A DNA stretch of 64,000 nucleotides from Ceratothoa steindachneri. Its lineage: Eukaryota > Arthropoda > Malacostraca > Isopoda > Cymothoidae. The position numbers were made by a program, and so were the translations under genes. Within the stretch, counting starts at the first letter, position 1. The number at the start of each line of letters is the position of its first letter. The notes below the pieces were generated by a model. It searched no databases, was not told the DNA's origin, and saw only the letters and a list, made by a program, of their open reading frames with translations. This document shows positions 1 to 12,269 of the stretch, piece after piece. The stretch is from NCBI GenBank assembly GCA_963969495.1, contig OZ018319.1:207970247-208034246 (forward strand), read 5' to 3'.

Positions 1-1080
1 TCGCTCTACCATATTCCTTCATTACTTCGTTGTAAAATCGAATTGTAAAATTGTACTCGGAGTACTTCCTGTTTTGGTGCAAGGTAAAATAAATAGACGG
101 AGACTCGTTTGCATCTATAAACAGATTATTTTATTCATCCAAGCTGGTACCCTCTTTTCGGATCAAGTAAAGGCTACCTAAAGGAATATTTCCGTTGCGT
201 ATTCAAATAACTTGTTACCATTCCCCGTGGCAAGCGTTACTCTATCCTACCAAGCTCACCCTTTTGAGTGGCAACGTTGCCACTAACCCGGCAACTAAAC
301 CGCCTATTGGTGCGAATGATTACCACTCCAGAGGCAAGCCCCATTAACATACAGGGGGTGGCAACAATTACTGAAAACAAGCAAGTAAAATCGCCCCCCG
401 CCCCCATACATCTCCGGATGCACATCCTAATTTTGGATGGGAGGTGGTCGATGACCTTCATGAAAGTGACCACTTTCCCATTCGAATATAATTTCATTGC
501 CTCTGTTTTATAATAAACCATCCCGGTGTTTCTTATAGCTGGAACGCTGGCGCACATTTCAGTCGAGAAGTTTATGGAAGTTGATGAGGCCTTTCAGTTT
601 TTCTCCGACACCTGACTACAATTCCTAGAATGTCTGGTCGTTTTGCAAGCCGTGCGCTTTCTTGGTGGTCGACCGATTGTGAGACGGTTTTTAGATAGAA
701 AAATATGCCTACATATGTTATAAGCGTCGAGGGAATGATTTCACCGTGGGTGAATTTTATCAAGTTAGGGATAGGTTTCGGTATGTATCGAAACACGACC
801 GCTGCTATTTTTCGCGGGCAACGTCTCTTTACTTAGTGGGAAATACAACCTGGGAGAGATCACTCTACCCCAGTAGGTTTACTCCAAATTTCTCTAACTT
901 CGTACGATCACAAATTGATGGAAAAATTAGTAAATGTTAGATTAATCTTTTTCTTGGACAATTGAGGCAACCTTCCTTATGCAAAGTGTGGCTTCCAAAA
1001 GTTCCATTCAACGTCGAATTCTCTGCTCCGGCTAAAAAATGCTATGTGCGAGGCCTTCCTTTGCAGACAGCATTTCGCTG
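1..1080. other. unclassified intergenic DNA
   Basis: I recognise no gene or element here. The short open frames on both strands overlap one another (about 240-560) and show no domain I know. A perfect 18-bp palindrome lies at 267-284 and is listed separately. The stretch is moderately AT-rich. Confidence 0.5.
267..284. repeat. perfect 18-bp palindrome
   Basis: AGTGGCAAC is followed directly by its reverse complement GTTGCCACT, with no spacer. This is seen directly in the sequence. It could be a dimeric protein site or chance; nothing around it tells. Confidence 0.7.
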
Positions 1081-2420
1081 CGGTGTAATTAAATCTACGA
1101 AAGATCTATTATATCACATGGCGATACGGTAGAGACCTCCCCACCATGGGATTGAGGTGGACACTCAATCTTCATATCTGAGTTCTTATGAGATCGTTGT
1201 TTCCATATACGGGTGGTAAGCCCTTTTCGGTCCATTAAGGGAGGAATAGGGAGTTCACCATGGACTTGTCCTCAGTGTCACACTCTTTGCCTTGAGCATG
1301 AACAGTATCGCTTCGCTACTGTTGGAAGATGTTCCCACTATGGCAGTGCTAAAGTGAGGCTTTTAACGCTTTAACCCTTAGAATTCCAAAGCGGAGGGAG
1401 AGACTAAGTTGTTACTTTAGAGTTCTTCTCCTCTTGTTTTTGTAGAACATTTTAGTCTTTGTGGGTTGAAATTGTCATTTCTCTTTTGTTTATTTGTCTG
1501 CCTCCCTCCTCCCTTTGCCTCTTAAGAGCGCAAGCAACCTCTCCTTCTTGGTTGAAACATTTTCCCAGAATAGGATGAAGTCTTTCATTTATTAAATTCC
1601 CAACTATGTGAAAATAGGATTAAGGCTGCATCGGGATTCATTCCTCTAGATTTTCAATAGCCCTCTCTCCATTACCGTTCCATCACATCCTTTTCTTGAC
1701 CCCGCTCGAAGAACTGCGGGTCAACCAATTCTGACAGGAAGGGCGACGGATATGAGAAGAATCACGTTTATCTCAAAAGATAATGAAGCCGAGTATTTCT
1801 CGGACCCTCCTACTTAAAATCATGAGCCCGTCCTCGTCAGGAGACTTATATCATACTCGCAAACCTAAATTAGGCTTAAGCGCCAAATTGATTCTTAAAA
1901 ATTGGGATTTTATTGTCCTAGTATAGGATATATTCCTGTTATCCTTGATGCTTTTCATCCTCTACTATAGCAGGAATGGCCAAGTTGTTCTATAAAGAGA
2001 GAAACCCTTTTTTTTTTACACTTCTGAATATTTAAAAATCGAAAAACATAGTTTCTAAATTATATTTACTAATACGAAAAGGTAATATATTATATTTTCA
2101 GCAAACATCCACCAATCAAATATATTTTAATTGATTAATAAAGTATAAACTATAATATATATATAGAAAATACTGTTCTAAAAGTTCCGAACGCCTGTAT
2201 ATCTATCACATCTTCTATAACTTTAGCCAGAGAAAATTTTAAGGTTTCCAAAATTAGGTAAAAGGTATGCAAATTTGGATGAAAAAAACCCGAAAGCTAT
2301 CAGCAGATACGCAATTTACTAGAAAAATCGAAATGTCCAAAATTATCTGAACGACAGCGAAAACAAATATCTATTTGAATATAACGAATAAATTATCAAT
2401 GGAAAATATTTGTGCAATTT
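1081..2420. other. unclassified intergenic DNA
   Basis: No coding frame of note. Positions 1130-1860 are less AT-rich than the surroundings and are closed by stops in all frames; the texture suggests the untranslated part of a repeat, but I cannot name it. Positions 1900-2420 are very AT-rich with short homopolymer runs. I see no RNA gene. Confidence 0.4.
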
Positions 2421-2429
2421 AGAAATAAT

Positions 2430-3330
2430 TAGTATTTTGTATGGTTTTATTCTTGATGATGATTTGACATCTGCTAAGGAACGAGCCCACTATTGAAACT
2501 CTTGGGCAGTAATCTTGCTCCATTCATCTTGAAGAATTTCCAGGAGTTCTTGAACTGTTTTCGGATTTCTCGCTTTAGACCTCTTTCAGAATGGCTTCCA
2601 AACATTTTAAATGGGATTCAGGTTTGGAATCTGTGCAGGCCCGTTCAGAAAAGTGAAGGTATGCGCTGAATTGGCGTGTGGAAGGGGGCGTTATTCTGTA
2701 TGAAATTTTGAGGTGGGGATTCAGAAGTTTGCAAATGGGGCAAAGAATCCTAGTAAAGCAATTATTTCTATAGTTGGGCATTTACTGATTCCCGTAAGTG
2801 CACGAGTGGCCCAGTGCCGTCTACGGAATTCACGCTCCAGAACATGACATTTACCCTGGCAAACTTCACGCTATTTTTACTGCAATTGACAGATGATTCT
2901 TCAACTAATATATGACGAACAAACCTCTTGCCTTCGAATCAGAGCAAATTGAACTTATATTAGTCACTGAAATAGACTTGGCTACATTGTTCATCCGTCC
3001 ATGGCCAGTGTTCAGTAGTGAATGCAAGACGAACCTTCTTGATCCTCGGACTGATCAATGGCTTAAATGCGAGTGTGCAAGCGTAAAGATTGTCTTTCAC
3101 CAACCGGCTTGACACAGACTGCCTAGAGACATTGATTGCCAAACTCTCACTAATCTCGTGAGAAATTACTGCACCCGTCTTGAAACGGTCCCAATTCACA
3201 ATTTGGATAATAGTTCACTCTTCCCTTTTCGAGGTCTTTCTTTGCCTACGGATTGATATACCAGCCTTACATAAACCTATGCTTAATTGGTTGACAGAAT
3301 ATCATGAAATACACTGTTTGAGCGCTTGGC
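2430..3330 (-). pseudogene. dead Tc1-type transposase
   Basis: Reading the minus strand downward from about 3330, one meets Tc1 transposase landmarks in order: an HTH end (INVSRQSVSSRLVK), the stretch before the first catalytic Asp (AFTTEHWPWTDEQ then VYFSD), a central SVKFARVNVMFWS and VDGTGPLV segment, a relic QNNAPFHTP that corresponds to the QDNAPxHT motif around the second catalytic residue, and near 2440 the closing KxxHTKY end typical of Tc1. Stops and frame changes break it throughout; the second acidic residue reads Asn in the relic. The family normally has about 340 codons and the remnant covers most of that. I could not find convincing terminal repeats. Cut-and-paste transposase by family; inactive here. 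Confidence 0.8.
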
Positions 3331-3673
3331 AGTCTCTACAATGGCTCCAATTGAATTGGAGGTGCTGCTTACCGAACAGCTCGCTAAGAGAGAATGGCGT
3401 GACAGATTTCATTGGTATGTTACCTGGGCGACAGCCAGGAAAAGAATTACTTAACATACACAAGATGGAACTAAGGTTAGTTGCTATGCAAACAACGCCA
3501 GTTCTCTGAACAAGTCACCTCAACGTAGGGATCCTCTATGATAAAAACCGCAGTTGTAATTCTAAGGCTTACATTGGCAATGTTGCAGCTAAATCCTGTT
3601 CATCAAAATCCTCACATACATGTGCAGCGTCTTCAACGCCTTGAATAAAAGCTTAGTTAGCAGTAATATTGCC

Positions 3674-3675
<2 letters not shown>
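3331..3675. other. unclassified, Tc1 5' flank
   Basis: The lower-strand frame continues a little toward the expected Tc1 N-terminus (about 3180-3280, KAGIS-like HTH remnant), then nothing recognisable up to the first (TA)n tract. Confidence 0.35.

Positions 3676-3706
<31 letters not shown>
3676..3706. repeat. (TA)n microsatellite
   Basis: Uninterrupted alternating TA, 31 bp, followed by a GGAG that also follows the next TA tract (3813-3878). Confidence 0.95.
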
Positions 3707-3708
<2 letters not shown>

Positions 3709-3739
3709 AGTTATCTATAATTTTCTACTCAGTTGCCAG

Positions 3740-3809
3740 TTGACAAGGGTGTATGATACACCAAAACCGTTCTGGAATAAATATATCTTTAGGAAGTGTG
3801 GTTTAATTC

Positions 3810-3878
<69 letters not shown>
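3740..3878 (+). repeat. hairpin tail module ending in (TA)n, copy 1
   Basis: A degenerate TTGACAAG followed by the hairpin GGTGTATGATACACC and AAAAC (3740-3768), then GTTCTGGAATAAA, TGTGGTTTAAT, TCTTCA and a 66-bp (TA)n tract (3813-3878). The order hairpin, AATAAA-like signal, TGTGGTTTA, TCTTC, (TA)n is the same as at 36223-36393. I read it as the 3' end of a retroelement, probably Penelope-like, whose body is missing here. Confidence 0.6.
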
Positions 3879-3880
<2 letters not shown>

Positions 3881-4817
3881 AGCTGTGAAAGCATGGTTTA
3901 ACCAGGATAAGGATGAAGCCTACGCCGTTATCACACTCCCCAGCTGTATTTGCCTAGGGGCCGATTTCATCGTCTCCCACGGCCACCTTTCAGCAAACAT
4001 TCTTGCCTTCCGTCCTAATATCGAAGTCCGTTGAGCATTCCACGCCAACCTTATCACAATTCTCCTTCCCCTTATATTGTGGGGGACTTTGATTTTGTCT
4101 TTACCTGATGATGGTGCTTTTTGTGGGTGGGTTTTTACGGATGCGGATGACCTTTTATAGGCCCTTGTGGCTTTTGTCATCCGTGAAATTATGTTATGTT
4201 ATGTTAAAGGAGACGCCGACTTTTCCCCAAAATCGCACGCGTGTATGGAGGGCGGTCACAGCCACCTCACCAGGTGTCTATATAATCTTTCGACTCAGTT
4301 TAGTAAGCAGCACTATTAGACTTCACACCTACTCTGGGGAACGAGCTGAAGGACGCTCGCCCTTCTTCCCTTCCAGCGGCGATTTCGATTCGAGTCGAAG
4401 ACTAAATCAACCTGTGAACTCTGCCATAGTCAATCGGCAAATATCCGACGAGGATTCCTAACTCTGAATGCCATCTATGAGTGCTCCCTCATCTGAAGCG
4501 AGAGCTAACATGACTTCTTCCGTCGCATTCATCGTATCCAAACCGGCCCATTTTCTGCAATAAGCACGTAAGCTAGTGTAACCGTTGCCGCCTGCAGAAT
4601 GATCTAGAATCTGGCTTACCCCATTGATCCATTATTTGTGAGAACGTCCGGATTTTAAATCCCCCTTTAAATCACCAACCTGAATCTGACCTACTTAATC
4701 CCCTAATTAACCCATCTGTATCTCGAGTCCACGTTTAACTCTGTTTGTGCGACCATTCCCTTTAAACCCAATATTTGCGTAAATATAAATATCATTTTGT
4801 TGTTATATTTTCGTCAT
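3879..4817. other. unclassified intergenic DNA
   Basis: No recognisable gene. A run of ATGTT repeats sits near 4187-4206 and a CT-rich stretch near 4350-4380. Open frames on opposite strands overlap (3920-4180 and 4108-4461) and neither carries a domain I recognise. Confidence 0.4.
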
Positions 4818-5115
4818 TATCTTTGCTATTACTCTTGTTTTAGTTTTCCTTCTTTTAGTTTTATTCTTCTTTCCTTTGCTTTCTTCTTCTGACTTTTAAA
4901 GTTATCAAATTATTACTTACTCTCTCTTTAACTCCGTGTTAGCCTGTAAAGTATTCATCCTCTTCTTGATCGAACCTAGTTGTATAGGTGTGGAAGATGC
5001 TATGTGCTCTCCCCTCTTCTCTTTGGATGATTAAATTCTAGATCTCCTCTCCTATTTCCTGTTGTGTTTGTTGAATTAGTTTCTTGGCTCTTTTTTTCTA
5101 CTATCTTGTTAATTG
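4818..5115 (-). repeat. left arm of 298-bp inverted repeat
   Basis: Reverse complement of 5599-5897 with only a few mismatches where I compared (for example two differences across the segment near 4985-5015). Read on the minus strand it carries the same C-terminal retrotransposon reading frame as the right arm, including the stretch spelling FPTYTTRFDQEEDEYF. The arms are separated by 483 bp. Confidence 0.9.
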
Positions 5116-5276
5116 GTTTCGAGTTGACGGAATCTACCAAGACCAATAGAAAACTTGATTCAGAATTTCTAGAGCCTGATGATCAATTAGGTCATCCGAA
5201 ACGTTGCGTGGACTAAATAAGAATGTCATTGATGGTCGTATCCTTTCTACTGCAATTATATATATATATATATATA
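5116..5276 (+). repeat. hairpin tail module ending in (TA)n, copy 2
   Basis: CTGATGA at 5176-5182 begins a hairpin (GATGA pairing with TCATC) followed by CGAAACG; then ACTAAATAA, and after about 55 bp the (TA)n tract at 5257-5276. Same architecture as the other tail modules in this window. It sits between the two arms of the inverted repeat, directly against the left arm. Confidence 0.6.
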
Positions 5277-5334
5277 GTTTGCCTTATCTTTCCGTTCTCT
5301 AGTTCTCCCATTTTAAAATTGTGCCACCTTATAG

Positions 5335-5850
5335 TGAAACCAAGGTACTGGGACTGACAATCACCAGGACAGGATACTCCAGACATATTAAAGAAAGAGT
5401 TGAAGAAGGAAGATGGGTAAAATATATCAAGCGATCATCCAGTCAGCAATAGTATACCCATTAATACCTATGTACACCATTTCAAAAAGTAGAATGATGG
5501 AACTACAGAGAATTTAAAACAACGCAGTATTAATAATCACCGACACGAGAAGAAGAGACAGAAGACAAAGAGATCTACATAGAGAAGTTAAAATGAAACA
5601 ATTAACAAGATAGTAGAAAAAAAGAGCCAAGAAACTAATTCAACAAACACAACAGGAAATAGGAGAGGAGATCTAGAATTTAATCATCCAAAGAGAAGAG
5701 GGGAGAGAACATAGCATCTTCCCCACCTATACAACTAGGTTCGATCAAGAAGAGGATGAATACTTTACAGGCTAACACGGAGTTAAAGAGAGAGTAAGTA
5801 ATAATTTGATAACTTTAAAAGTCAGAAGAAGAAAGCAAAGGAAAGAAGAA
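5335..5850 (+). pseudogene. non-LTR retrotransposon ORF2 C-terminus
   Basis: The plus strand encodes a broken C-terminal ORF2 segment: KVLGLTITRTGYSRHIKERV, a later segment corresponding to the PIIPMCTISKSRMMELQR type, then TDTRRRDRRTN-like and IQQTQQEIGEE, ending in a lysine/glutamate-rich tail. This post-RT region is typical of Jockey/I-type elements (family knowledge). Single-base frame changes break it. Its last 300 bp form the right arm of the inverted repeat. Confidence 0.7.
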
Positions 5851-5897
5851 GAAAACTAAAAGAAGGAAAACTAAAACAAGAGTAATAGCAAAGATAA
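5599..5897 (+). repeat. right arm of 298-bp inverted repeat
   Basis: Pairs with 4818-5115. The match begins abruptly at CAATTAAC (5599) and ends at GCAAAGATA (about 5897), beyond which the flanks differ. High identity implies a recent inverted duplication or two near-identical insertions. Confidence 0.9.
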
Positions 5898-6584
5898 AAA
5901 CATTATCAGTAATGGTAATATAAAAACAGTAAAAACAGTTTGAACACCTAACAGCAACACAAAGAAGAATAAGCCTGAAGCTCAGGCATACACCAACTTA
6001 ATCTACCGTATTTCTAAACTAGACATTCTGAAAGGAAAGAGGTTAGCATGACCTCCATCCAAATTAGCATTCAATTGCAACTCTACTACTTCCTTATTCT
6101 TCTCGACATTTTTTCTTCTATCCTTCACACCTAAAGAGCTAAACACAGATATGTGGGACAGGGGCACTATAGTAAGAAGGAATAGTTGAGGATATAATGC
6201 ACACCGTGGTTCGGATTCCGCGTAAAGCTGTAGGCCCACCAACCAACTTTGTCTCTTTCAAGTCTACTACGCTACTTCAAACTTTGCTATCTCTATCCTT
6301 TCCTCTTCCTTTTTCTTCCCACCTCCACCCTTCCACTACTAACACATCCCTTTTATTACCCAAGTCGCCTTTCTTCTGCCTCCACTCACTTCCCTCTACC
6401 GACTCTGTCTCCTCTCACCCTGCTGCCAATAGACCCGCCCCACCCACGCTCCTACGGATTCTTCTTTCAAACCAACTACCAACAATAACAACACCCTCGC
6501 CTCCGCTCCTACAAAAAACAATAAACAGATAATATCGTCTTCATCTAAATCGTATGCGCCCCAACAGACAAGAGTGAAGGTAAT
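5898..6584. other. unclassified, possible 5' part of next element
   Basis: Two overlapping open frames (about 6197-6532) are rich in Ser/Pro/Leu from CT-rich DNA and have no recognisable domain. They might be a decayed ORF1 of the non-LTR element that follows, judged only from position. Confidence 0.3.
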
Positions 6585-8202
6585 CACTCCGCCACCATTT
6601 AGTTGGGGCAATGCCAAGAGATTACGGAACGCAAAGCGGCAAAGACTAACATTGCTGCACGCGCACTTAGCTCAAGACCACGGATCGGTTTAGTGTGAGA
6701 TAACCAAACGTACGCAATTGGCACGGTGTGCGACACATACTCGCTAACTGGGTACTGAAAACTCAAAGGCCGGAGTTGTACCCTTGAACTGTACCAGACT
6801 ACACCCACTAAACAGAAGACTTCCTATTGCAGGCTACCACACATACCTCACTCCACAAGAGGTGCAACTGGGATCAGCGATCCTTATTAAGCGTTGCATA
6901 CAACATACACTCCTTTCTAACGTGCAAAATACCCACGGACACAGTCCAATTCTACTGGCTACTCTCTACTGTCCACTACGACAACAGCGACGCATAGACA
7001 TCCTTCTACGGGCTCGATCCAAACACACTCTTCCACTATTCTTTATGGAAGACCTAAATATACACCATCCAACACTACTTTCGAAAAACACGAAAGACGC
7101 AGGTAGGTGTCTGACCGGTGCTCTGCGGCGATTTCGCTGCGAGCACATACGCAAAACGCTTCTACAACTACATAGTCCCAGGCGCTAACCTACTCTCTTG
7201 CCACATCCCAATATGCCTCCTCTTAACTTCTTCCTATCTCCTCACCCCAGCCCCCGGTTTATGATTAAAAACACACAAACTGAGAAGAGTTGTGAATGCG
7301 AATTTTCCCAAACATACCACAAAACCTTCTCTTCTAGAACAATAAACACAGTAAGCAACCTTTACACTCCACAGAAAACACATAGATCAGACATTTCACA
7401 TTTTCATACACACACAGACTCATCACTCTTATATAATAACCCCTACAGCCAAGGCCCACATCAACACAAACTTACACCCCTACTTGCCCGCATTGGGAAT
7501 GGTTTTCCTATTACCATTGAGGAAATTAAACATTACTTTAAAAAGATCCATAAATGTGCCCCAGGCAACTCTGGCGTCCCAGCCACAATATTTAAACGTA
7601 CCTGAAAATATATTTCCAACACTAACAAAAGTCTACAAAGCATCCATCGGCTATGGGTATTTTTGACACGTCTTTAAAACATCACACGAAACACATTACC
7701 GAAACAGAAAACGATCCCTAAGCACGCAAAGAGTTACAGCCCTATTGTTGTTTTAATGTTTCCAGGCAAATCCTCGACCGTATGGCCAACACCCGTCTCC
7801 GTAAATTCCAAGATGAGAGTGACTGGTTCTTCCCCTGATTAAATAGCTTTATGTGAGGCCGATCCACTCATTCTGTTGTGACCATAATTCAGGACATAAT
7901 ACAAAAAAGTGTGACAAGCCAAACAAAGGCCACTCTCTATCAGCAGGTTTGTAGACAAGGCATTCGATAAAGTGTGGCACGAGGAACTCCGTTGGAAACT
8001 AGCCAACAATACGAGGCTCCTTCTCTCCACTAAATGCTTCTCTCCCATAACATTGCCAACAAATGTCACATAAAATACAATAAGACAACATCACAACCAT
8101 TCAAACCCGACGTCGGTGTACTCCAAGGTAGCGTGGTAGTACCAAAACTATGCATTATGTACAAGAACGACACCTGAAGGCCTCCAGAAAATGGCAAGCA
8201 CA

Positions 8203-8274
<72 letters not shown>

Positions 8275-8830
8275 CGTACGTTACCGTCGAGACCATTCTC
8301 GTTCCTACCAGATATCACAAATAATCCTAGACTAGAAGACAGTACTAGGACAAGTGGCTCATAGCCACGAAGCCTCTGAAGACGCCGACGACACTCTGCG
8401 GCGAAAGGAGACCACTACATGCACAATATACAAATACACAAACACACACTCACCACACCCTCCGCAAGGTTCATATACAAAGACCACACGAAAATATTCG
8501 GGGGCTACAATTAACAAACACCTACACTCGCGTACATCAAAACACTACACAGACAAAAGCAAAATTAATCAACAAATTACTAGGCAGCTTCTATACAAGA
8601 CACATACGCACCAATCACACTCAAAGCCGCGAGTCACACGTGGCAGAGAACACAAATAAACAACTCTGCGCTGAAACGTGCATGTCACTCTCCACCATTT
8701 ACAGACATACAATAACATTAAACTTACATCACTGAATTTGTACACGTACTGCCACGCAACACGAGAGCTAGGTAAACTTGCAGGAGACTCCACGTACATA
8801 AATATACGCGAAAGACAACATGCAATGTCC
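6585..8830 (+). mobile_element. decayed non-LTR retrotransposon (EN, RT, C-term)
   Basis: Pieces of ORF2 occur in order. About 6590-6660: WGNAKRLRNAKRQ, like the N-terminus of APE endonucleases. About 6800-7090: RRLPIAGYHTYLTPQEV and a later FFMEDLNIHH at the place of the usual GDFNxHH motif. About 7500-7640: IKKIHKCAPGNSGVP-like RT entry. About 7950-7990: VDKAFDKVWHEEL, the RT motif A with its catalytic Asp. About 8470-8560: YSGATINKHLH, the post-RT motif. Many stops and frameshifts; no YADD box could be found. A (TA)n tract interrupts it at 8205-8271. Clade is Jockey/I-like by motif style; dead. Confidence 0.75.
8205..8271. repeat. (TA)n microsatellite inside element
   Basis: 67 bp of alternating TA, inside the decayed RT region of the element at 6585-8830. 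Reading resumes on the far side with post-RT sequence. Confidence 0.95.
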
Positions 8831-8878
8831 AAACATTTATCATGTAGTTAATTATATATTTTTTAATTTTCCTTCTTT

Positions 8879-9180
<302 letters not shown>

Positions 9181-9892
9181 GTGTCTTTCCTCCTTTATCG
9201 GTGAAGAATGGTGGAGTCAAAATGAAAATGGGAAGGAAAAGAAATCTTGAAAGAGAGAGATAGAGGTATCTTTTGTATACACCTCCATGTGCCTCTAGGT
9301 CTAGAGCGCAGCATAAAAGCCAAGGGAGAATATCCTCTAGTCTTGCCCAGATGTCTCGACCTTTTTTATAGAGGTATGTGTTTAGTGGTTCAAGGCCTGT
9401 TTCTTAATGGATGCTCATCGAGGTCCGATACTCATACCACTTAGCGTTAGTAATAAACCGGAGACCTCGATTTTGCACTCTCTGGAGTCTTGTCATATTT
9501 TTCCTTGACACCGCATTGAGCGGAATAGCAGGGTACATCTGTTTCGATCTGACGAGACTGGTGTAAAACTTCTAATTATTGGTTGTGCTGAGGTTTCTTA
9601 ATCGGAGGAGTTTGTCGAGTTCAGTTTTGGCGTATATTATCCTGGAGCTGAAGTGTCTGTTCATGCCAGTAATGGCAAGTTTGTAGTCGAGGACTGACAC
9701 ATGCGGTGAGTTTTCAAATTCGGAGTTTTCTAGATTTAGAGGGAGGAAACGACGTCTCCCTATTGCGGTTGCTAAGAATTTTGATACGTTGGTCTGTATT
9801 TTCCAGCGTTTCTCGAACCTGGAGATTCTTTCAGCTTCTGCTGTCGTGGTTCTTGCCATCATCCTAGCAGAATTTGTTCTCCGAACCAGAAC

Positions 9893-10377
9893 TTAGGAAA
9901 TATCGTCCGCATATTGGATGTTGAGAGTTCTTCCATCAGATGGTTTGGGTATGTCTCTCGTAAAGATGGTGTAGAGTGTGGGGCTGAGGCATCCTCCCTG
10001 AGGGACACCCGACAGGAGCTCGAAGGCTTCCCCTGTATACTTCTTGAAGGCAATTACAGCTTGTCTGTTGGTCAAGTAGCTACAGAGGATCTTTTCAAAG
10101 AGAGGGGGGTGAGTCTTAGTCGCGAGATTTTGTACTTCAGGCCGTCGATCAAAACTTCGTCGAAGGCCTTCTTTACGTCTCTGCAAACGACATCGATCCA
10201 TCCACCTCTGGCTCGCCCTGCCACTGCGTGTTGAAACATGTAGGCTATGGCTGTTTTCGTGCTTCGGTGTCTTCTGAATGCGTGTTGTTCCTCGTTCAAC
10301 AGAGAGTGCTCTGACAGGTGTTTTGATAGTCTGCTGCTACGAATTTTCTCAAAAACCTTCCCAATGGTCTCTAGCAA
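9893..10377 (-). pseudogene. reverse transcriptase domain of ORF2, copy 1
   Basis: Overlapping frames 10377-10072 and 10201-9893 give IGKVFEKI, NEEQHAFRRHRSTKTA, DVKKAFDEVLIDGL (motif A), LLSGVPQGGCLSPTLY (motif B) and IQYADDIS (motif C). A frameshift lies near 10150. Motif A keeps Asp and motif C keeps the two Asp, so decay is recent enough for the active-site codons to survive. C-terminal parts follow at 9862-9572. Confidence 0.85.
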
Positions 10378-11037
10378 TGAGATAGGTCTGAAATTCAGAC
10401 TTAGTTCGCTGGCTTTCCAGGCTTAGGGATGAAAATCATTATCGAGGTTTTCAGGCTATCTGGGAAATATCCCATTGCTAGGCACGAATTGAGTAGGTTC
10501 AACAGCCTAGACCGAAATCTTTCGGGTGCTTCCTTCAGATGCCTGATGGTGATTTGGCTGAGGCCTGGGGATTTAGCCTTAAATGAAGCGATTGCTTCCT
10601 ACAATTCCGAACTGGTGATGCGGTTCCCCTCTTGAGAGTTGCCATGTAGACGGTGTAGGTATGAGGTTCCATAAAGGTCGAACCTGCCCTCCCTAATCTC
10701 CATGTACTCAGGAAACTGATCCTCGATGCCTAGGTCAAAGTTTTCCTCCTCTTCATCGGAGATTTTGAAAACGTTTTTCCAGACTCCACGGAACAGCCTC
10801 TCATTCTCTCTGGGAGTGGTCGCCACCGTGGTACCTTCGTACGAAATTGCAGTTGGGCTATGGGAACGGGAGTTCTCCATTAGTCTGTTGACTGTTGCCT
10901 GCCCAGAAAGATTTCGGATTCCTGTCAGTGTCTAAATTTTCAATTAGACGGTTCCACTTCTCCCTCAGTTCGTGCGCCTGCTTGGTGTTCAGCTATACTC
11001 TAAGGTCTAGAACGAGTCAGAAATCCATGGGCACGTT

Positions 11038-11968
11038 TTAGCCCATGTCGAAGATGCGGTTGTAGACATCATTGAAGCGCTGTTGGAGCACCACTCTTTC
11101 TCTCTCTTGTGTAGGGGTGGTTGGCAGTGTAATTTTGTGATAGGTTATTCTGATAGCTATCGCGTCTGCGTTTGAAATGCAGGCATTAATAGTAGTAAGC
11201 TCATTGTTGAGGTCTACCTCTGATGCACCGTCCAGATCAGGGAGTTCCAATGAGAACGCCCTTCTGTATGCTTCCCGGTTGGTCTTCGAGAAGTCTTTCC
11301 TTGGATCAACAGGAACTGGAATAGGAGCAACTGCTATTGTGATTAACATGGGAATGTGATCGCTAGGTGTCAGCGGTCCTGGACTGACGAGCTGAGGGAA
11401 GAAGAAGCCGGGATTCGTGAGAGCTACATCAGGCTTAGTGACGACCCTGGATACAAGAATGTAGGGAAGTCCGGCCCGATTCGATCAGCAATATCCCTTC
11501 CTAGCAAGAGGTCAAGATTCTTGCCTCTTGCGTTTGTCCTTGCATAGCCCACTGCTCTGTTCCTGGCGTTCAGGTTCCCAGCGAACAACACTGGGTGTTT
11601 TTCTTGAAAAGGGTATAGATGTAGTGGTAGGTCAAGTATGAACGGCAGGGAGGTTGGTAGCTTGCGCCGAGTTCGATGTCACCCAGAGAGCACCGAGGTA
11701 TGATCGATAGAAACGATTCACCCATTAGATTCCTTTGTCTGTACTGCAGTTCTTTCTTGACCGCTCTTATAGTTCCGTCGAACCTCTCTCCTGTGACGCT
11801 CCTTTTGATAACGTTGTATCCGAATATCTTCTGCCTGTCGTCGTCCTTGATTCCAGTTTCTGACATCAGAAGAATGTCCGGATCCAGTTCTCGGTAGACG
11901 TTGTAAACTGTTGTATATTCACCTGCCACCCATGCACGTTGTGTGCTAGAATAGTTCGCTGCCATCAT
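11038..11968 (-). pseudogene. APE-type endonuclease domain of ORF2, copy 1
   Basis: Frame 11968-11570 carries the N-terminal half, with VYRELDPDILLMSETGIKD (catalytic Glu of the SET motif). After shifts, the region near 11345-11375 spells TPSDHIPMLI on the minus strand, the conserved SDH box, and the frame 11349-11038 continues into the linker. This endonuclease nicks target DNA for target-primed reverse transcription (family knowledge). Broken. Confidence 0.75.
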
Positions 11969-12269
11969 GTGTGTCTGAGCTGCTTGAGGGCTTTTGGTTG
12001 TTGAGTCTGCCTGATCGTAGCTTTTTGAAGAAGGATGGTTCGTAGAGTTTGAAGTCTTCGTCGTAGAGCTTTACTATGCGTTTCATTCGGGCTGTCTTGG
12101 CCGATTTTTCTTCTTCGGGTGAGTCATAGCACCACTTGATGTGGCCTCTTTTGACTCCTAGGGCCACTTCGTCGGTGGGTATCTCTCTTTGTTGAGCGTT
12201 GTTTTTGTTAAGCGCGATGGTGAGTTTGATATCCCTTCCGTCGAGCTTGTGTTCTTCCTGCTGTGGTAG

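Noticed and set aside
5176..5202. Hammerhead ribozyme call for the tail modules
   Set aside because: The stems overlap the would-be core and no matching stem III and cleavage site could be found; kept only as a structured motif.
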